The notes under the pieces were generated by a model. That model was given only the letters and a program-made list of their open reading frames with translations. It did not search any database and had not been told where the DNA came from. Position numbers and translations under genes: made by a program. From Primulina eburnea (Eukaryota > Streptophyta > Magnoliopsida > Lamiales > Gesneriaceae), in NCBI RefSeq assembly GCF_022965805.1, contig NW_027331260.1, forward strand, positions 186,001 to 250,000: DNA of 64,000 nt, read 5' to 3'. Positions 35,601 to 47,435 of the stretch are shown in pieces. Positions within the stretch are counted from its first letter, which is position 1, and each line of letters starts with the position of its first letter.

Positions 35601-35955
35601 GAACAAGAACTGCTCCATCCCAGGCGGTCGGACTAGAACGGATCTTCGTTGAAATTCGATCAAAACTCTGTTCCTTAGTAGCCAGTCCATACCCAGAATG
35701 ATATCAAACTCTGACATCGGAAAAACGATGAGATCCTCATAAACAAGTTTGCCATGAAGCTCGAGGTCTATGTCTCGGATCACATTAGTAGCTGCCATCT
35801 CCTCTTCCGAAGGCAGTACTACTGAATAGGCTATATCTAGCCCAATGGTCTTGACCTTGAGAAAATTAGCAAAGGTCTCCGAAATGAACGAATGAGTAGC
35901 CCCTGAATCTATCAAGGCTTTCGTAGGTGACCCGGCTATAAAAATTCTTCCTGAA
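32606..35955 (-). pseudogene. pol: Gypsy-1 pol: protease, RT, RNase H, integrase; broken by nonsense codons
   Basis: Reading right to left: protease [11 protein letters not shown] (about 35915); RT with [26 protein letters not shown] and catalytic [10 protein letters not shown] (Ala or Ile is more usual before DD); RNase H with [24 protein letters not shown] and ADALSRK; integrase zinc domain (HPGSTKMY...CLTCQLVK) and core (TIDLVTG, VSDRDPRF, DGQSERGIQILED); then a C-terminal domain with FHVSMLRKY. From 35915 to about 32980 everything stays in one frame, with stops at 34818, 34425, 33972, 33492 and about 33264. One frameshift follows near 32980, and another in the chromodomain-like tail near 32640. 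It is not functional. Confidence 0.9.
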
Positions 35956-36584
35956 AGATTGGAACACTAAGCTGAACCCAATAGTTACAAGAACTAAACT
36001 TATAGAAATGCGAAGGCCAGAGTTATTCTAAACTAAATTCCCGAAAATAACACTGATTAGAGCATGCAATCCTATCGCAATTCTAAGTTCAAAATCTCAA
36101 CTCAAAACATAAATTCCCAAATACAAACTTAAAGCTTAAAGGTACCTGTCATGAGCATCGTCTTCGGGTTCGTCTCCGTTGCATGGAGAGCAAAGACTCT
36201 GCCTTGGGTAGGCAGACTCCCCTGCGGGCATTGCTGCAGCAAGTGGTCTGGACTACCAAACTTTTAACACTTCCCTGAACCATACATACACGTTCCAGCA
36301 TGGCGGCGTGTGCACCTAGGACAGACTGGGTGCTCAAAAGTCCTCAGGACTGCACGACCCCACTGCTGCTGCTATCCTCTGTTCTTGGGTGGGCCGAGAA
36401 AAGACCTCTTATTCTGGGGCTGCTGCTGAGGATGAGGGCGGTGTGGCACTTGGACTGGTCGCTTGCCCTGGCGGTCTCTCTCAATGTCAATCAGATCCTG
36501 CTCTGCAACTAGAGCTCTGGAGACAGCGACGTCATAAGTAGTAGGTGTTAGAGTAGATGCACGTCGAGCCAAGTGTTGGCCGAG
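35956..36584 (-). pseudogene. gag: Gypsy-1 gag C-terminus
   Basis: The minus strand reads ARRASTLTPTTYDVAVSRAL, AEQDLIDIERDRQGKRP, a Gln/Pro-rich linker and the knuckle region KFGSPDHLLQQCP, where a Cys of the CCHC box is replaced. Frameshifts and stops separate the parts. It ends abruptly at 36584, where the LTR of Copia-3 begins. Confidence 0.75.
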
Positions 36585-38603
36585 TGTTCACAATGAAACT
36601 TTATGCATAAATAGTCTTTATTTTAATAATATTTGAAATAATTTATTTGGCACTTCTTTACCTGTGTACCCATGCTAGTTTCATAGATAAAGTCCTTGAA
36701 TATACAAATAATAGAAAGAATATGAGATGCTCATATGATGAGTATCATGAAACTCATATTTGCAATACTGTATATTCTAAACAGTTCCTAGTCGATTCAG
36801 TCGCCGCTAAGAAGGATATATGCCGCTGGAGTTTGAGACTGGTATCTGCGATGTGTGTACCATGTTTCATTGGTAGGGGACATTTGATGTCCGAACATTC
36901 AGATATGTGCTCCTTGTAGAGTGCATTGAACAACCCTCCATAAAGGACTTTCCAAGTGGTTCTCACTTATCGAGTGGAAAATGTCCTAGTTTATGGTTGT
37001 ACACCATTAGTCCTTATGACTCGGGACAAAATTGAGACTCTATATGCTAGCATTACACTTTGACTTGTTTACCAACTCTCATGGGGTCATCAGGTGGCAA
37101 GGTTGGGTGTTTTGTCAAAACATATAGGAGTCGATGCATTGTAGTCGGGGATTCACCGCTTACCTTCGGGTATGGATATCCTATGTGATCTCATGTGTAT
37201 GTAATTTGAAATCTCTGATCAGAGTATGGTGGTAATTAAGAAAATGGTTTCTTAGATTACACCATCGATGCAACTACGACATGACACATAGTATCGATTC
37301 ATTGACAACTCTCGATATACCAATGGTTGTCGAATCGATCGGGATATATGAGATGAAGGGCCCGTATTGTACGCTAACCATAATAGAATGGTTCTTGCAG
37401 GCACTATCATTTTATACCTAGGGAATCATGTAAGCGATGCTGCTAGGCATTTAACATGATTGGTTGGGTACTACCAGACTTGAGTTCTGACGTTTTTATT
37501 ATCAAGGAGTTGATAATTAAGAATTGAGCAATTGGGGTAGCTCGTATAAGGACATGTTTAGTCCGAATCACATGGAGATGTGAACCCACGACTAGTTGTA
37601 TCAATGAACCATTGAGGGTCACACAAGTACTAGCTTTCTAGATCTTGTTGAGAAGTAAAATAGTTCAATGTGTTGAATGGCTTATAAAGGAGTTTATAAG
37701 CGTAAAGAAAAATAGAAGTATGACTTCTATGAGGGAAATGTAACTTTTAATTTGTGGAAGTGTTTCTAAATTAAAAGTTGGTCAAATAAATAATGTATTT
37801 GAAAATTGCGATTTTCGTAAACATTATTATGGACTAAATTAAATTAATTCAAGTGTTGAATTAATTAAACACTAGTGGGCCTAGTAGAGTCCAAATAATT
37901 AAATTAATTCAAGTGTTGAATTAATTAAATCATATTGGGTCTTGTAGAGCCCAATAGTAAAATAATTATTCAACTAGTGGCTTGAGTAAATTCAAGTAAT
38001 TTTTAATTAGTCTCAAATTTGTTTGAGATAATTAAATTAAGTCCATGGTTTTTTTTTAAATTGTTAAAAACCAAATAAGAAATGCATGCATGGGAGTTGA
38101 AGAGTTGGGAGACTACTTTTTCAATCTCCAAGGCTTGGCATGCTGAAAGTGGTTTTAGCTTTTCCCACAACCAAGACAATTCATCCTCCCCTTCATGAGA
38201 CATGCTATGACCTAAATTTTGAAGAGTCTTCTCCCTCATTTTTCTCTCAATTTTCTTTTTCAATTGTTGAGGATAGAAAATACTTCTCTTTAAAAAATCT
38301 TCTTATTTTTCTAGTGCAAAATAAGAAGGGTTCTAGCTAATTGGTGGTGGGCCTAATTTTGAAGAAAGGAGGAGGCTTGTAGATCTTCTTGCCATTCAAG
38401 AGCTAGGGTGTTTACACCTTAGTTGGAGCCATCATCAATATCAAGAGATTGATAGGTAAAGATTTCTAAACACCCGATGTATGACATTTTGGTGTTTTTG
38501 TCTTTGCTATACACTAGTATATTGAGGTGCTCGAATTTTGCCTTGCAAAACAAATTTTGAAACTTCCGTTGCGTATTCGGGCACCTTAATCGATCCCCTT
38601 TCA
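36585..38603 (+). repeat. Copia-3 5' LTR
   Basis: Starts TGTTCACAATG and ends TCGATCCCCTTTCA. The right part matches 62976-63455 (for example TTTTCTAGTGCAAAAT, GGAGCCATCATCAAT, AGATTGATAGGTA). At 37841-37960 there is a two-copy 60-bp direct repeat containing the inverted repeat AATTAATTCAA-GTG-TTGAATTAATT. Open frames within it carry no domains. Confidence 0.75.
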
Positions 38604-38605
38604 AG

Positions 38606-38618
38606 TGATATCATGAGC
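38606..38618 (+). other. Copia-3 primer binding site, variant
   Basis: TGATATCATGAGC lies two bases after the LTR. The sister copy at 63458 reads TGGTATCATGAGC, which differs from the initiator-Met site TGGTATCAGAGC by an extra T. Confidence 0.6.
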
Positions 38619-40189
38619 TAAGGATACTATTTTGTGTAGCATATACATAATATTATATTGAGGTCGATTTCTAACCGCATGAGATGAGTTTTTGCAACAA
38701 AAATCAAGGCCTTCTTTGGGGAAATTTTGGGCAGCAAGTTGCTGCCCATTTCGGGCAGCTCGGGCTGCCCGAGGGGCTGCCAATTTCGGGCAGCAAAGGT
38801 AACCTGAGGGGCTGCCCGAACCCCTCCTTTAAAATTTAAAAAAAAATTGGCCGGAATCTGGCGACAGCGATGACGACTAGGGTTTCCAAAAGTGTTTTGG
38901 ATTATCAAAGTGTCATGGACCTTGATGTTGTTGGGCCATTAGATGGCTAACATATTTGTGAAATTTAAATGGGCCAAAATGTTTTTGGTGTAAAATGATT
39001 TTTTGGGCTCTTAAGTTTAAATTGACAAAAGTTGCAGATATTTTCTCATTATATAAATAATTTAAGTTGGACTTTAATTATTTATGGTAAATGGTGATTT
39101 ACAAGAAATTCGGCTGTAAATAAAGTAATTAGAAAGTAGAAAAAGGTGTTTGTATACTTTGTTAGTTTAGTTTATAATCGTGGCGGTTAGTGATTGGATC
39201 AACATATATAATATTGGATCAATTAATTATTGTGACAATTAATTGATGGTGTATGATATGTGATATTATGCATGAAGGATGATCAAAAGCCCAAGCCCAA
39301 TTTGCTAGGTGTATGCTATGATATTTTGTGTTGCATTTGCATCCCTTGCATTTCTCTAATATTGGACCTTGGTCCGTGCTTAGCTCACACGGTTCATTAG
39401 TTTTGGGGCGATTGATCATCCTTGATTTGTTTACGGTTTATAATATATGCATGATATGTTATAAATAATGAGTATGTGCGTTATTATTATGATAATAACA
39501 AAGTTGCATGAATCCGGCAAACATACGATCAAACATGGCGAGTTTTTTAAATAGAATTAATGATGAGACCTTTCAAAATTAAAAACCCTCATTTTGAATA
39601 AGATTCAAAATTAACATCCAGCCCGAAAAGGGTAATTATAAATTTGCTTATAATTTTCATGTCTTCCATCGACAATGGTTGCATGATGAACGCTACCCGT
39701 GCTCGGGGCTCGGCTCATATTATTGGGGGGCCCTGGGTGCCGGAAAGCTGTGACATCCATTGACATTGTGATGTGAACTACTTGGAACTCCCATGATTTC
39801 GGCTCATATTATGGAGGGAACTCATGGCGACGTCCATTAAGGTTCAACATCGATGGGTAAGGCTTGACACGTAAAGATGAACGACATCATATTATTGGGT
39901 CCTAATCAAACGTGAAACAAAATTTTACGTAGAGGGTTGCATAGTGATGCAATTGGAAACTATCTTTTTAGGAATTATGATTGGCTGATATTATTCGAGA
40001 TCATAATTCGCTAATTGGACCTTGCGTACTGAGGAAAGGAGTTTCTCGTTTTCACTAGAGGGTAGTGAAAGATGTCAAAACAGTGGGAGTAAACATTTAT
40101 AAAGTAAAAGTCCATATTTTATATCTTACTAAATATTTTAAAATAGTCATTAAAATTTATTTGTTTTACTTTTCAGTACATTTTTGACA
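38619..40189 (+). other. Copia-3 leader with GC-rich hairpins
   Basis: A 1.6-kb untranslated stretch. Near its start are GGGCAGC/GCTGCCC hairpins: a perfect 7-bp stem at 38729-38747, a second at 38753-38770, and further GGGGCTGCC copies to about 38820. The rest is AT-rich, with no coding signal. The start is repeated at 63471-64000. Confidence 0.6.
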
Positions 40190-41120
40190 ATGTCTTCGAT
40201 TCACAATCCGCTATCTTCAATACTCGACAAACATGTATTAACCCGACCTAACTACCTCACTTAGCTAAGAAAACCTAAAGATCGTCTTTAATTCAGAAAG
40301 GATTGCATATACACTGAATGAGTCGCCCTCTGTTGAGGCTCCGACTGACTGCACTCCTGAGGAATTGCCGACTTACAAGGAATGGTGTGACCATGACTTG
40401 AAAGCCAGGTGCTATATGCAGACTTCTATGAATGATGAGTTGCAGTGGCATTTTGAGGATGCAAAGAATGCTGCTGACATTCATTTGCATCTCAAGGAGC
40501 TCTTTGGTGAGCAGACTCGACCTATTATGCATGCTACCGTCAAGGAGCTGATCACTTTGCGCATGTGAGATGGGGCCTCGGTCCATGAGCATGGCCTGAA
40601 GTTGATTGGGCTCGTGGACAAGCTCGTTGGCATGGATCTTATGTTGCCTTCGGAGTTGACCACCGACGTGTTGCTCTTGTCACTGCCTAGCTCGTTTGAT
40701 CCTTTTGTGGTGAATTTCAATATGAACAAGATGGAGTCGACCCTTGAGGAGTTGGTTAACATGCTTGTGACCTTTGAGTCCACCATCAAGAAAGAGAAGC
40801 CAGTTATTTATGTGGGCTCTTCATCTGGTACGAAGACTGGTCCACCTGGGAAAGGAAAGAAGCGTTCTTTCCAACGTCCCAAGAAGAGCGTGCCCTTGAA
40901 GAGGCAGACTCCTAATTCCGCTGTGGCAGCCACACAAGTGAAGGCTGACAAGACTATTGACATCTGTCATCACTGCAAGAAGCCTGGACATTGGAGGCGT
41001 AACTGCAGGGAATATGTTGCCCAGAAGAGTTCTGGAAATGGTATGTTCTATATTGAAGTAAACATTTCAATTAACTCTACATCTTGGGTATTGGATACTG
41101 GCTATGGCTCACATCTTTGA
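40190..41120 (+). pseudogene. gag: Copia-3 gag and protease start, broken
   Basis: The ATG at 40190 opens MSSIHNPLSSILDKHVL, with a TAG at 40262 and a frameshift in the next 40 bases. The gag core follows (TYKEWCDHDLKARCYMQTSM, AADIHLHLKELFGEQTR). A TGA at about 40566 is followed by the same frame resuming (GLVDKLVGMDLMLPSELTTD, FVVNFNMNKMESTLEELV), a basic stretch and an intact zinc knuckle CHHCKKPGHWRRNC. Protease begins WVLDTGYGSHL, with Tyr for the usual Cys after DTG, and stops at 41118-41120. Confidence 0.83.
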
Positions 41121-41921
41121 AATGATTTGCAGGTGATGGGAAGAAGTAGGAGGCTCAGGGAAGGTGAGACCTTTTTGAGGATGGGCAATGGAGCAAGAGT
41201 TGCTGCCAAGGCCGTAGGAGATGTTTGCTTATTTTTTAACAAAGATTTTAAGTTAATTTTATGAGATGTTTTGTTTATACCTGAATTGGTGAAAAACATT
41301 GTTTCCATTTCTATGCTAGATAAAGATGGATATTCTTGTTTATTTAGCAAAGGTGTTTGCAACATTTACAAGAATGAATGTTTAATTGGTACTGGAGAAC
41401 TTGAAAACGATCTCTACACCTTAAAATTGAAAGATATTACACTAAAGAATGTCCAAGCAATAACAACAACAAACAAGCGAAAACAAGATACTCTAAATTC
41501 GGTACAATTATGGCATGCTCGATTATGACATATTTCCCTAAGAAGGATGAACAAGCTAGTGGGAGTAGGCATGTTTGATATGTCTGATATTAATGCTCTC
41601 ACGACTTGTGAATCATGTCTGAAAGGAAAATGACCGAAATTCCCTTTAAGGGCCATGTGGAGCGTGCCAAAGGGTTATTGGATTTGATCCATACCGATGT
41701 GTGCGGTCCGCTTAGCATCACCACTAAGCATGGACATGCCTACTTCATCACCTTTACCGATGACCTTTCGAGGTATTGGTATGTGTATTTGAAGAAATAC
41801 AAGTCTGAAGCATTTGAAAGGTTTAAATAATTCAGAAGTGAAGTAGAGAAACGGTTGAGACGAAGCATCAAGACACTTCGATCGGATCGAGGTGGTGAGT
41901 ACTTGAGTGTCGAGTTCCAAG
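41121..41921 (+). pseudogene. pol: Copia-3 pre-integrase and integrase N-terminal part, broken and truncated
   Basis: Protease C-terminal sequence (FIPELVKNIVSISMLDKDGY), the gag-pre-integrase motif LWHARL, zinc-domain cysteines (CESCLKGK) and the core's first Asp (DLIHTDVCGPL) and second Asp (TLRSDRGGEYLS) are visible in pieces with stops at about 41526 and 41828. The sequence ends within EFQV at 41921, before the catalytic Glu, where the Gypsy-B LTR begins. Confidence 0.83.
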
Positions 41922-43472
41922 TGTAACGCCCAGACATTCGTATGCATATGATGTAAGGTAATGATTATGATCAAGTATGGTCATTATCCCTTTTATGGTT
42001 TATTATGATGATCGTTTAGGGCGGTAGTTTATGACCGTCCGAGCGCCCAGAGCAGTACAAAAAACGTGTTTTGGGTGTTTTAAGGTATAAAATCGGTTGA
42101 GACACAACTTTTCAAACTTTTCCTCATTTCTCTTCTTTTCTTTCTCTTCTCCAACGATTCCAAGCTAGGGTTCTTCATTTTCTTCTTATCCTTTATTTCG
42201 ATCAAGCAAATTAATCTTCAATCCGGAGTTGGAATTTCATCTTTTTAACGAAAGGAGCAAAGGTAAGTGGATTCTTCTTGTTCTTGAGTTATTGAAGATG
42301 GTGGAGTTAGGGTTGATAGTTGTGATAGATGTATTGGGTTAAATGGTCATCTAATGTTATTATTTTTGTGTTGATGATTAGTTATTGGGTTTATTGTTGT
42401 AGGATCATCGTCAAGGTTTAGGAAACCAAATGCTCCAAGTGTTGTAAGTGGAATCATTTTTGAATGCACCACATGATCCTATTTGTATTTGTTTTGATGA
42501 TTTTATGACGTTAACTCCTTTCAAATTCCATTCATGATATATATATATATATATATATAAATATATATATATGTAAATATGTATATATGGTAGTGCAATT
42601 ATATGCATTTTCGAATGAAAGGAGTTAAACTATTTATGATGCCTCAAAGATGTTTGATAAAATGCTTGAATGAAGTTTTATATGATTGAATGATTTGATT
42701 GATAGTGATAGTAGCTGTGTTGCCTCTGGCGATTCTGAATCCGCAATGTGATTGGCCAATTAACGATGAAAACATGTGCTCTCTTATAAGATGCATTTTA
42801 TGCAGAGGTACGTGTCCCTCCTATAAGATTCGTTTTTACGAAGAGGGTTAGCAATGAATGAACTATCTTATAAGAACTATGAATTCTTCAGTTGATCAAT
42901 GAAATGAATATCAGCCCTATGTATTGTTGTATTATGATTCTTGACGGATGATATTAATGATGATTCGAAATTTATGAAATGAAATGGATACTGTTTTCAA
43001 GAAAATGAAATTGAGGCTACCCATTTTATGTTTATCAATAAAATGATATATATGTATCTTGTTAGTATTGATTCCATTTGCTGAGTTTTATACTAATTCC
43101 AGCTATGTTCATGTGATGCAGGCACATGTAAGAAAGACCGATCATTCCTGAGTTGTCGAAGCGAGAGAAAGGAATATGCCAAACTTTGGAGATTTCAATT
43201 GGATGCTATTTTGTTATGTTATGGTTATGGTTATTTTGGGAAATATTATAAACCTTTTTTTGGTATTTGAAGTAGAAATATGTGTAGATACTATATTAAA
43301 TGGTACTCATGAATATGAAAATCTTTTGCATGTATTTTTTGTGTTGCTTGAGACAGGTGGCATGTCATATTTACGGGGAGATGCTGCCCAAATTTCTTTA
43401 AATTACACATTTTCTCCAAATTATATTTTAAGGCTTCCGCACTAATTATGCATTTTAGTCACGAGTGTTACA
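41922..43472 (+). repeat. Gypsy-B 5' LTR
   Basis: 1.55 kb with TG...CA ends and the inverted end motif TGTAAC/GTTACA. It contains a GGGCGGTAG...ACCGTCC hairpin at 42018-42048 and a TA-rich microsatellite at 42537-42590. The open frame at 43176-43445 has no domain and lies in the LTR. Confidence 0.82.
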
Positions 43473-43477
43473 TTTAG

Positions 43478-43489
43478 TGGTATCAGAGC
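43478..43489 (+). other. Gypsy-B primer binding site, initiator tRNA-Met
   Basis: TGGTATCAGAGC begins five bases after the LTR. Confidence 0.88.
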
Positions 43490-43649
43490 CGAGATTTTCG
43501 GACCAATGATTTGGCATATGACTTGCTCTGCTGTCGACAATTCGGTATGTATGTACCTGCATCATTTGATATAATATGGATGTGTAGCCTCAATAATTAT
43601 GATATGTTATGTATGGAAATGGTTTTAAACTAATATGTATCATAGGATC

Positions 43650-43921
43650 ATGCCGCCTAAGCGTAAAGCATCAGAAGGGGAGGATAGTTCATCATCTAGA
43701 GTGGTTGGTGAATTTAGCAAGTTACTGAAATAACAGGCCAAGGTACATGGCGAGCAAATTCAGCAGCTCTTACGAATGCAAAATGCAGGGCGAGAGAAAG
43801 AGAGAGAGCAAGTGAGACTCGAGCCCGGTAGTGAAGGTGCATACGAAAGATTTAGTAAGATGAAGCCACCAGAATTTGATGGTAGCACTGATCCCATGGT
43901 CGCCTTGGAATGGGTCAAAGC
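43650..43921 (+). pseudogene. gag: Gypsy-B gag, first 90 codons
   Basis: The ATG at 43650 opens MPPKRKASEGEDSSSSRVVG. A TAA at 43731-43733 interrupts it. The frame continues with a Gln/Glu-rich coil and the gag motif KMKPPEFDGSTDPMVALEW before it is cut at 43921. Confidence 0.75.
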
Positions 43922-44008
43922 TGTTAGGACCAAGTGCTTACCGCTTTACCAATAGTTATAACTAGTGGTAATGGTGCAACTCAAATCTTTTTAAACCTCA
44001 CAATAACT
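43922..44008 (+). repeat. Short fragment between Gypsy-B and Gypsy-2
   Basis: 87 bp beginning TGTTAGGACCAAGTGC and matching neither flanking element nor the Gypsy-2 3' LTR. It looks like the start of another LTR cut short, or filler at a recombination junction. Confidence 0.35.
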
Positions 44009-44602
44009 CGATACCGTATCAATGTGGATAGAATCGGTCTTTCTTCTATTACTGGTGATTGATACGGAATGCCAACTTCTAGAAACTGGGATCCCTAGAC
44101 TAGGATTGAGTCTAGTCTAAATTGTCAAGTTACGAGTATTGTCGACAGTTTGATATTGATTGTTTCAGATTTTGATACATATCGTTGTTACCTGTTACAT
44201 GCTTTATATTTGTTTATATGATTGCATGTTTCGTTGATTTATACTGGGATTTATTCTCACCGGAGTTATCCGGCTGTTGTCTTGTCTGTATGTGTACATG
44301 ACAACAGGTGGGACAGGTTCAGGGTTGAGGAAATGAAGAGAGATCGTGATTAGAGCGGAGATTCCGGACTTGGATTAGAGATAGGGTTGGACACTTGATA
44401 TTAGCTGTTAAACCTTAGTTGAATAAATGTATGTGATACAAGATTTGTACTTTTATACACTGAGATGTATATATGTTTTTATGTCACTACGTTGGCAATT
44501 AAATATTTTTTTTTAAAAAAAAAATTTAGACCCTGGTTTATTGTAATAGATTAATTAGTCCCAATGATGATTAAGAAGATGATTAGCGTTCGGGTCCCCA
44601 CA
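44009..44602 (+). repeat. Gypsy-2 5' LTR, truncated
   Basis: It matches 62383-62975 almost base for base (CGATACCGTATCAATGTGG ... GGGTCCCCACA). The first 1.47 kb of the LTR and all but the last of the 51-bp repeat units are missing. Confidence 0.88.
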
Positions 44603-44607
44603 ACAGG

Positions 44608-44619
44608 TGGTATAAGAGC
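44608..44619 (+). other. Gypsy-2 primer binding site
   Basis: TGGTATAAGAGC lies five bases after the LTR, one base off the initiator-Met site TGGTATCAGAGC. Confidence 0.8.
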
Positions 44620-44861
44620 GATAGATCCTTGAGACTGAGATAGGAGCTAGTGAGCGGGGTAGAATGTGTTTTCTTTCCTGCTTTTGATTGCTAGCATGAT
44701 TTACTGCTTTATAATGCATGTTTATCTGTTTATCTGACTTGACTTGAAAACATGTGTTATTGAGAATGAATCAGAGACGATTCTGGATCAGCAGTAAGAT
44801 GATCGGAGGAGGACTGAAATAGAATTCTTGTTTGGGGTTACTGATCCTTTGATTATCAGAT

Positions 44862-45938
44862 ATGCCTCCGAGAAGAATACCAGAACAGGGGAGTACATCG
44901 AATCCTCCCATGGATGTGACAGCTACTCCGATGGAAAAATTGTTGAAAAGGTTCCAGTCATTCCATCCACCGACTTTGAAGGGTACGGAGAATTCCGTGG
45001 AATTTGAGAGTTGGTTGGACGATATTGAAATGATGTTCGAATCTTTGGAGTATACTGATGAGAAGAGGGTGAAACTGATTGGACACCAGTTGCATGACGT
45101 TGCCAAAAACTGGTGGATCACGACGAAACGGGCATTGGAACAACGAGTTATGGCCATTACCTGGAATGTGTTTAAGGCTGAATTTTATCAAAGGTTCTTT
45201 CCAGTATCGTATAGGAAGGACAAGGGAGCCGAGTTTGCAAATTTGAGACAATGCCAGTTAAACATTGAGGAATATGTGGCTAAGTTCTCTACACTGCTCC
45301 GATTTGCTCCCCACGTAGCCGAACATGATGAGGCCGTTGCGGACCAATTTATAAATGGCCTAAATCCTGAAATCTTTACCTTGGTGAATACCGGGAGGCC
45401 AAACAATTTCACCGATGCCTTGAATAGAGCCAAGGGAGCCGAAGCCGGTCTGATGAGACAGAGAGAGGCTTCGTTTGTGCCTTCAGCACCGAGATCACAG
45501 ATGCCTCCACCAGTTCCTCGATTTGAGAGCGGCAATGGTAGTGGGAAGAAAGACTTCCTGAAAGCTAAGGGGAAGAAATTCAAGAAAGCTGGAAGTAGCT
45601 CATCCAGTTCAAGTGGCTCTAGACAGACTGGTTAGGGCCAGAGTTATACCGGACCTTACTGAAACACTTGTGGAGGGAAGCATTCCACCGAGCAGTGCCG
45701 AGGAGTGTTCGGCAACTGCCGCATTTGTAAACAGCATGGACACTTTGCCCGAGTGTGTACACAGCGAGGTGCCCAGGGATCCCAGGCCGCTGAGTCATCT
45801 GGATCAGTGGCTCAGACATGAAGATGATCTTCTGCCGTTCATTCCTTTCAGCCAGCACCGTCTACTCAGTCACAGCAGAGGCCAGGAGGGAGCCAGACAG
45901 CGAGCCAGCCTCCTAGACAGCAGGCCCGACTATTTGCT
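44862..45938 (+). pseudogene. gag: Gypsy-2 gag, broken
   Basis: The ATG at 44862 opens MPPRRIPEQGSTSNPP. The retrotransposon gag domain spans about residues 30-180 (FHPPTLKGTENSVEFESW, FKAEFYQRFFP, YVAKFSTLLRFAP). A Lys/Ser-rich linker leads to TAG at 45633-45635. In the same frame follow TGA at 45660, an intact CCHC knuckle (NCRICKQHGHFARVC), TGA at 45819 and TGA at 45825, and a Gln/Pro-rich linker into protease. The whole region keeps one frame with protease-RT. Confidence 0.87.
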
Positions 45939-47435
45939 TTGACTGAGGAGCAGGCACATGATGCACCTGATGATGTTGTAGCAGGTAACTATTTTATTTC
46001 TGGTTATCCTGCATATGTATTGATTGATACGGGTGCATCACATACTTTTATTTCTGAGAGGTTTGCATTGAGTCATGCGTTACCTATTGAGTCATTGTCT
46101 GCAGTAGTTTCTGTTTCTTCTCCGTTAGAGACAGGTTTGATGTCAGTGAAATCTGTTAAATCTAGTATACTGCAGTATGATTGGAATGAGATTGAGTTGG
46201 ACTATATTGTGCTTGGGATATCTGACTTTGATTGTATTATCGGTATCGATACGTTAACCAAGTACAGGGCTACAGTCGATTGTTTCCACAAGATTGTTCG
46301 ATTCAGACCTGAGATGGCTGAGGAGTGGAAATTTTATGGTAAGGGTTCTCATGCCAGAATTCCTTTGATATTTGCTATGAATATGACTCGATTGTTGCAG
46401 AAAGGAACGGATGGATTTCTGGTTTATTCAGTTGATCTACTGAAATCGAGCCCATCATCGGCAGACTTGCCAGTGGTGTGCGAATTTGCTGATGTCTTTC
46501 TAGATGAGATTCCTGGATTGCCTCCGATGCGAGAGATCAATTTCAGTATTGAATTGATGCTAGGAACAATTCCGATTTCGAGAGCTCCGTATAGAATGGC
46601 ACCTATCGAGTTAAAAGAGTTGAAAGAACAGTTGGAGGATTTACTGGCCAAGGGGTATATCAGACCGAGTGTATTTCCTTGGGGTGCTCCAGTAATATTC
46701 GTGAGGAATAAAGGCGGGTCGATGAGACTTTGTATCGACTACCGGCAACTGAACAAGGCAACAGTAAAGAATAAATATCCATTGCCTCGTATCGATGATT
46801 TGTTTGGTCAGTTGCAGGGTTCATCTGTATATTTCATGATCGATTTGAGATCTGGATACCATCAACTGAGAGTCAGGGAGTCTGATATCTCGAAAACTGC
46901 ATTTAGAACCAGGTATGGACACTATGAATTTATTGTCATGCCATTTGGTTTGACAAATGCACCGGCGGTATTTATGGGATTGATGAATCGAGTCTTTCAG
47001 AAATATCTCGATGATTTCGTGATTATCTTCATCGATGATATTTTGATTTATTCAAAGAATGTGATGGAGAATGCTGAACATTTAAGAACTGTGTTGAGAA
47101 TTTTGAGGGCGGAGAAACTATATGCTAAACTGTCGAAATGCGAGTTCTGGTTGAAACAAGTAGTATTTCTGGGACATATCATATCCGGAGACGGTATATC
47201 AGTTGATCCCAGTAAGGTTGAGGCAGTGATTTCGTGGCCGAGACCGACATCTGTACCAGAAGTACGCAGCTTTTTGGGTTTGGCAGGATATTATCGCCGA
47301 TTCATTAAAGATTTTTTGAGTATTGCCAAACCGATTACACAGTTGACTCAGAAAAATGCTCCATTTGTTTGGTCTGAGGAATGTGAGACCAGTTTTCTCG
47401 AATTGAAGAAGATATTACCAGTGCGCCTGTGTTGA
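45939..47435 (+). pseudogene. pol: Gypsy-2 protease and RT
   Basis: An uninterrupted stretch of 498 codons in the gag frame. Protease has [16 protein letters not shown] at about residue 28. RT has [50 protein letters not shown] and catalytic [10 protein letters not shown]. The RT connection reads [15 protein letters not shown]. It ends by a one-base frameshift near 47425 at the start of RNase H. It is the best preserved pol stretch of this element. Confidence 0.92.

Larger units (their letters stand above)
29376..36584 (-). mobile_element. Gypsy-1: Tekay-like Ty3/gypsy element, 5' part cut off by Copia-3
   Basis: On the minus strand this runs from the gag C-terminus through protease, RT, RNase H, integrase and a decayed chromodomain-like tail to a polypurine tract and a 3.2-kb 3' LTR. 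The gag N-terminus, primer site and 5' LTR are not here, because Copia-3 starts at 36585 inside gag. They may lie to the right of the window. The domain order and HVSMLRKY integrase tail fit the Del/Tekay chromovirus lineage. Confidence 0.88.
36585..41921 (+). mobile_element. Copia-3: Ty1/copia element, 3' part cut off by Gypsy-B
   Basis: A 2.0-kb 5' LTR (36585-38603), a variant primer site, a long leader, gag, protease and part of integrase are present. Integrase is interrupted at 41921 by a gypsy LTR. RT, RNase H and the 3' LTR are missing from this place. The insertion splits Gypsy-1 gag. Confidence 0.85.
41922..43921 (+). mobile_element. Gypsy-B: Ty3/gypsy 5' fragment inside Copia-3
   Basis: It consists of an LTR (41922-43472, TGTAACGCCC...GAGTGTTACA), a primer site and the first 270 bases of gag. 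It is cut at 43921 inside gag, and no pol or 3' LTR is seen. Confidence 0.8.
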
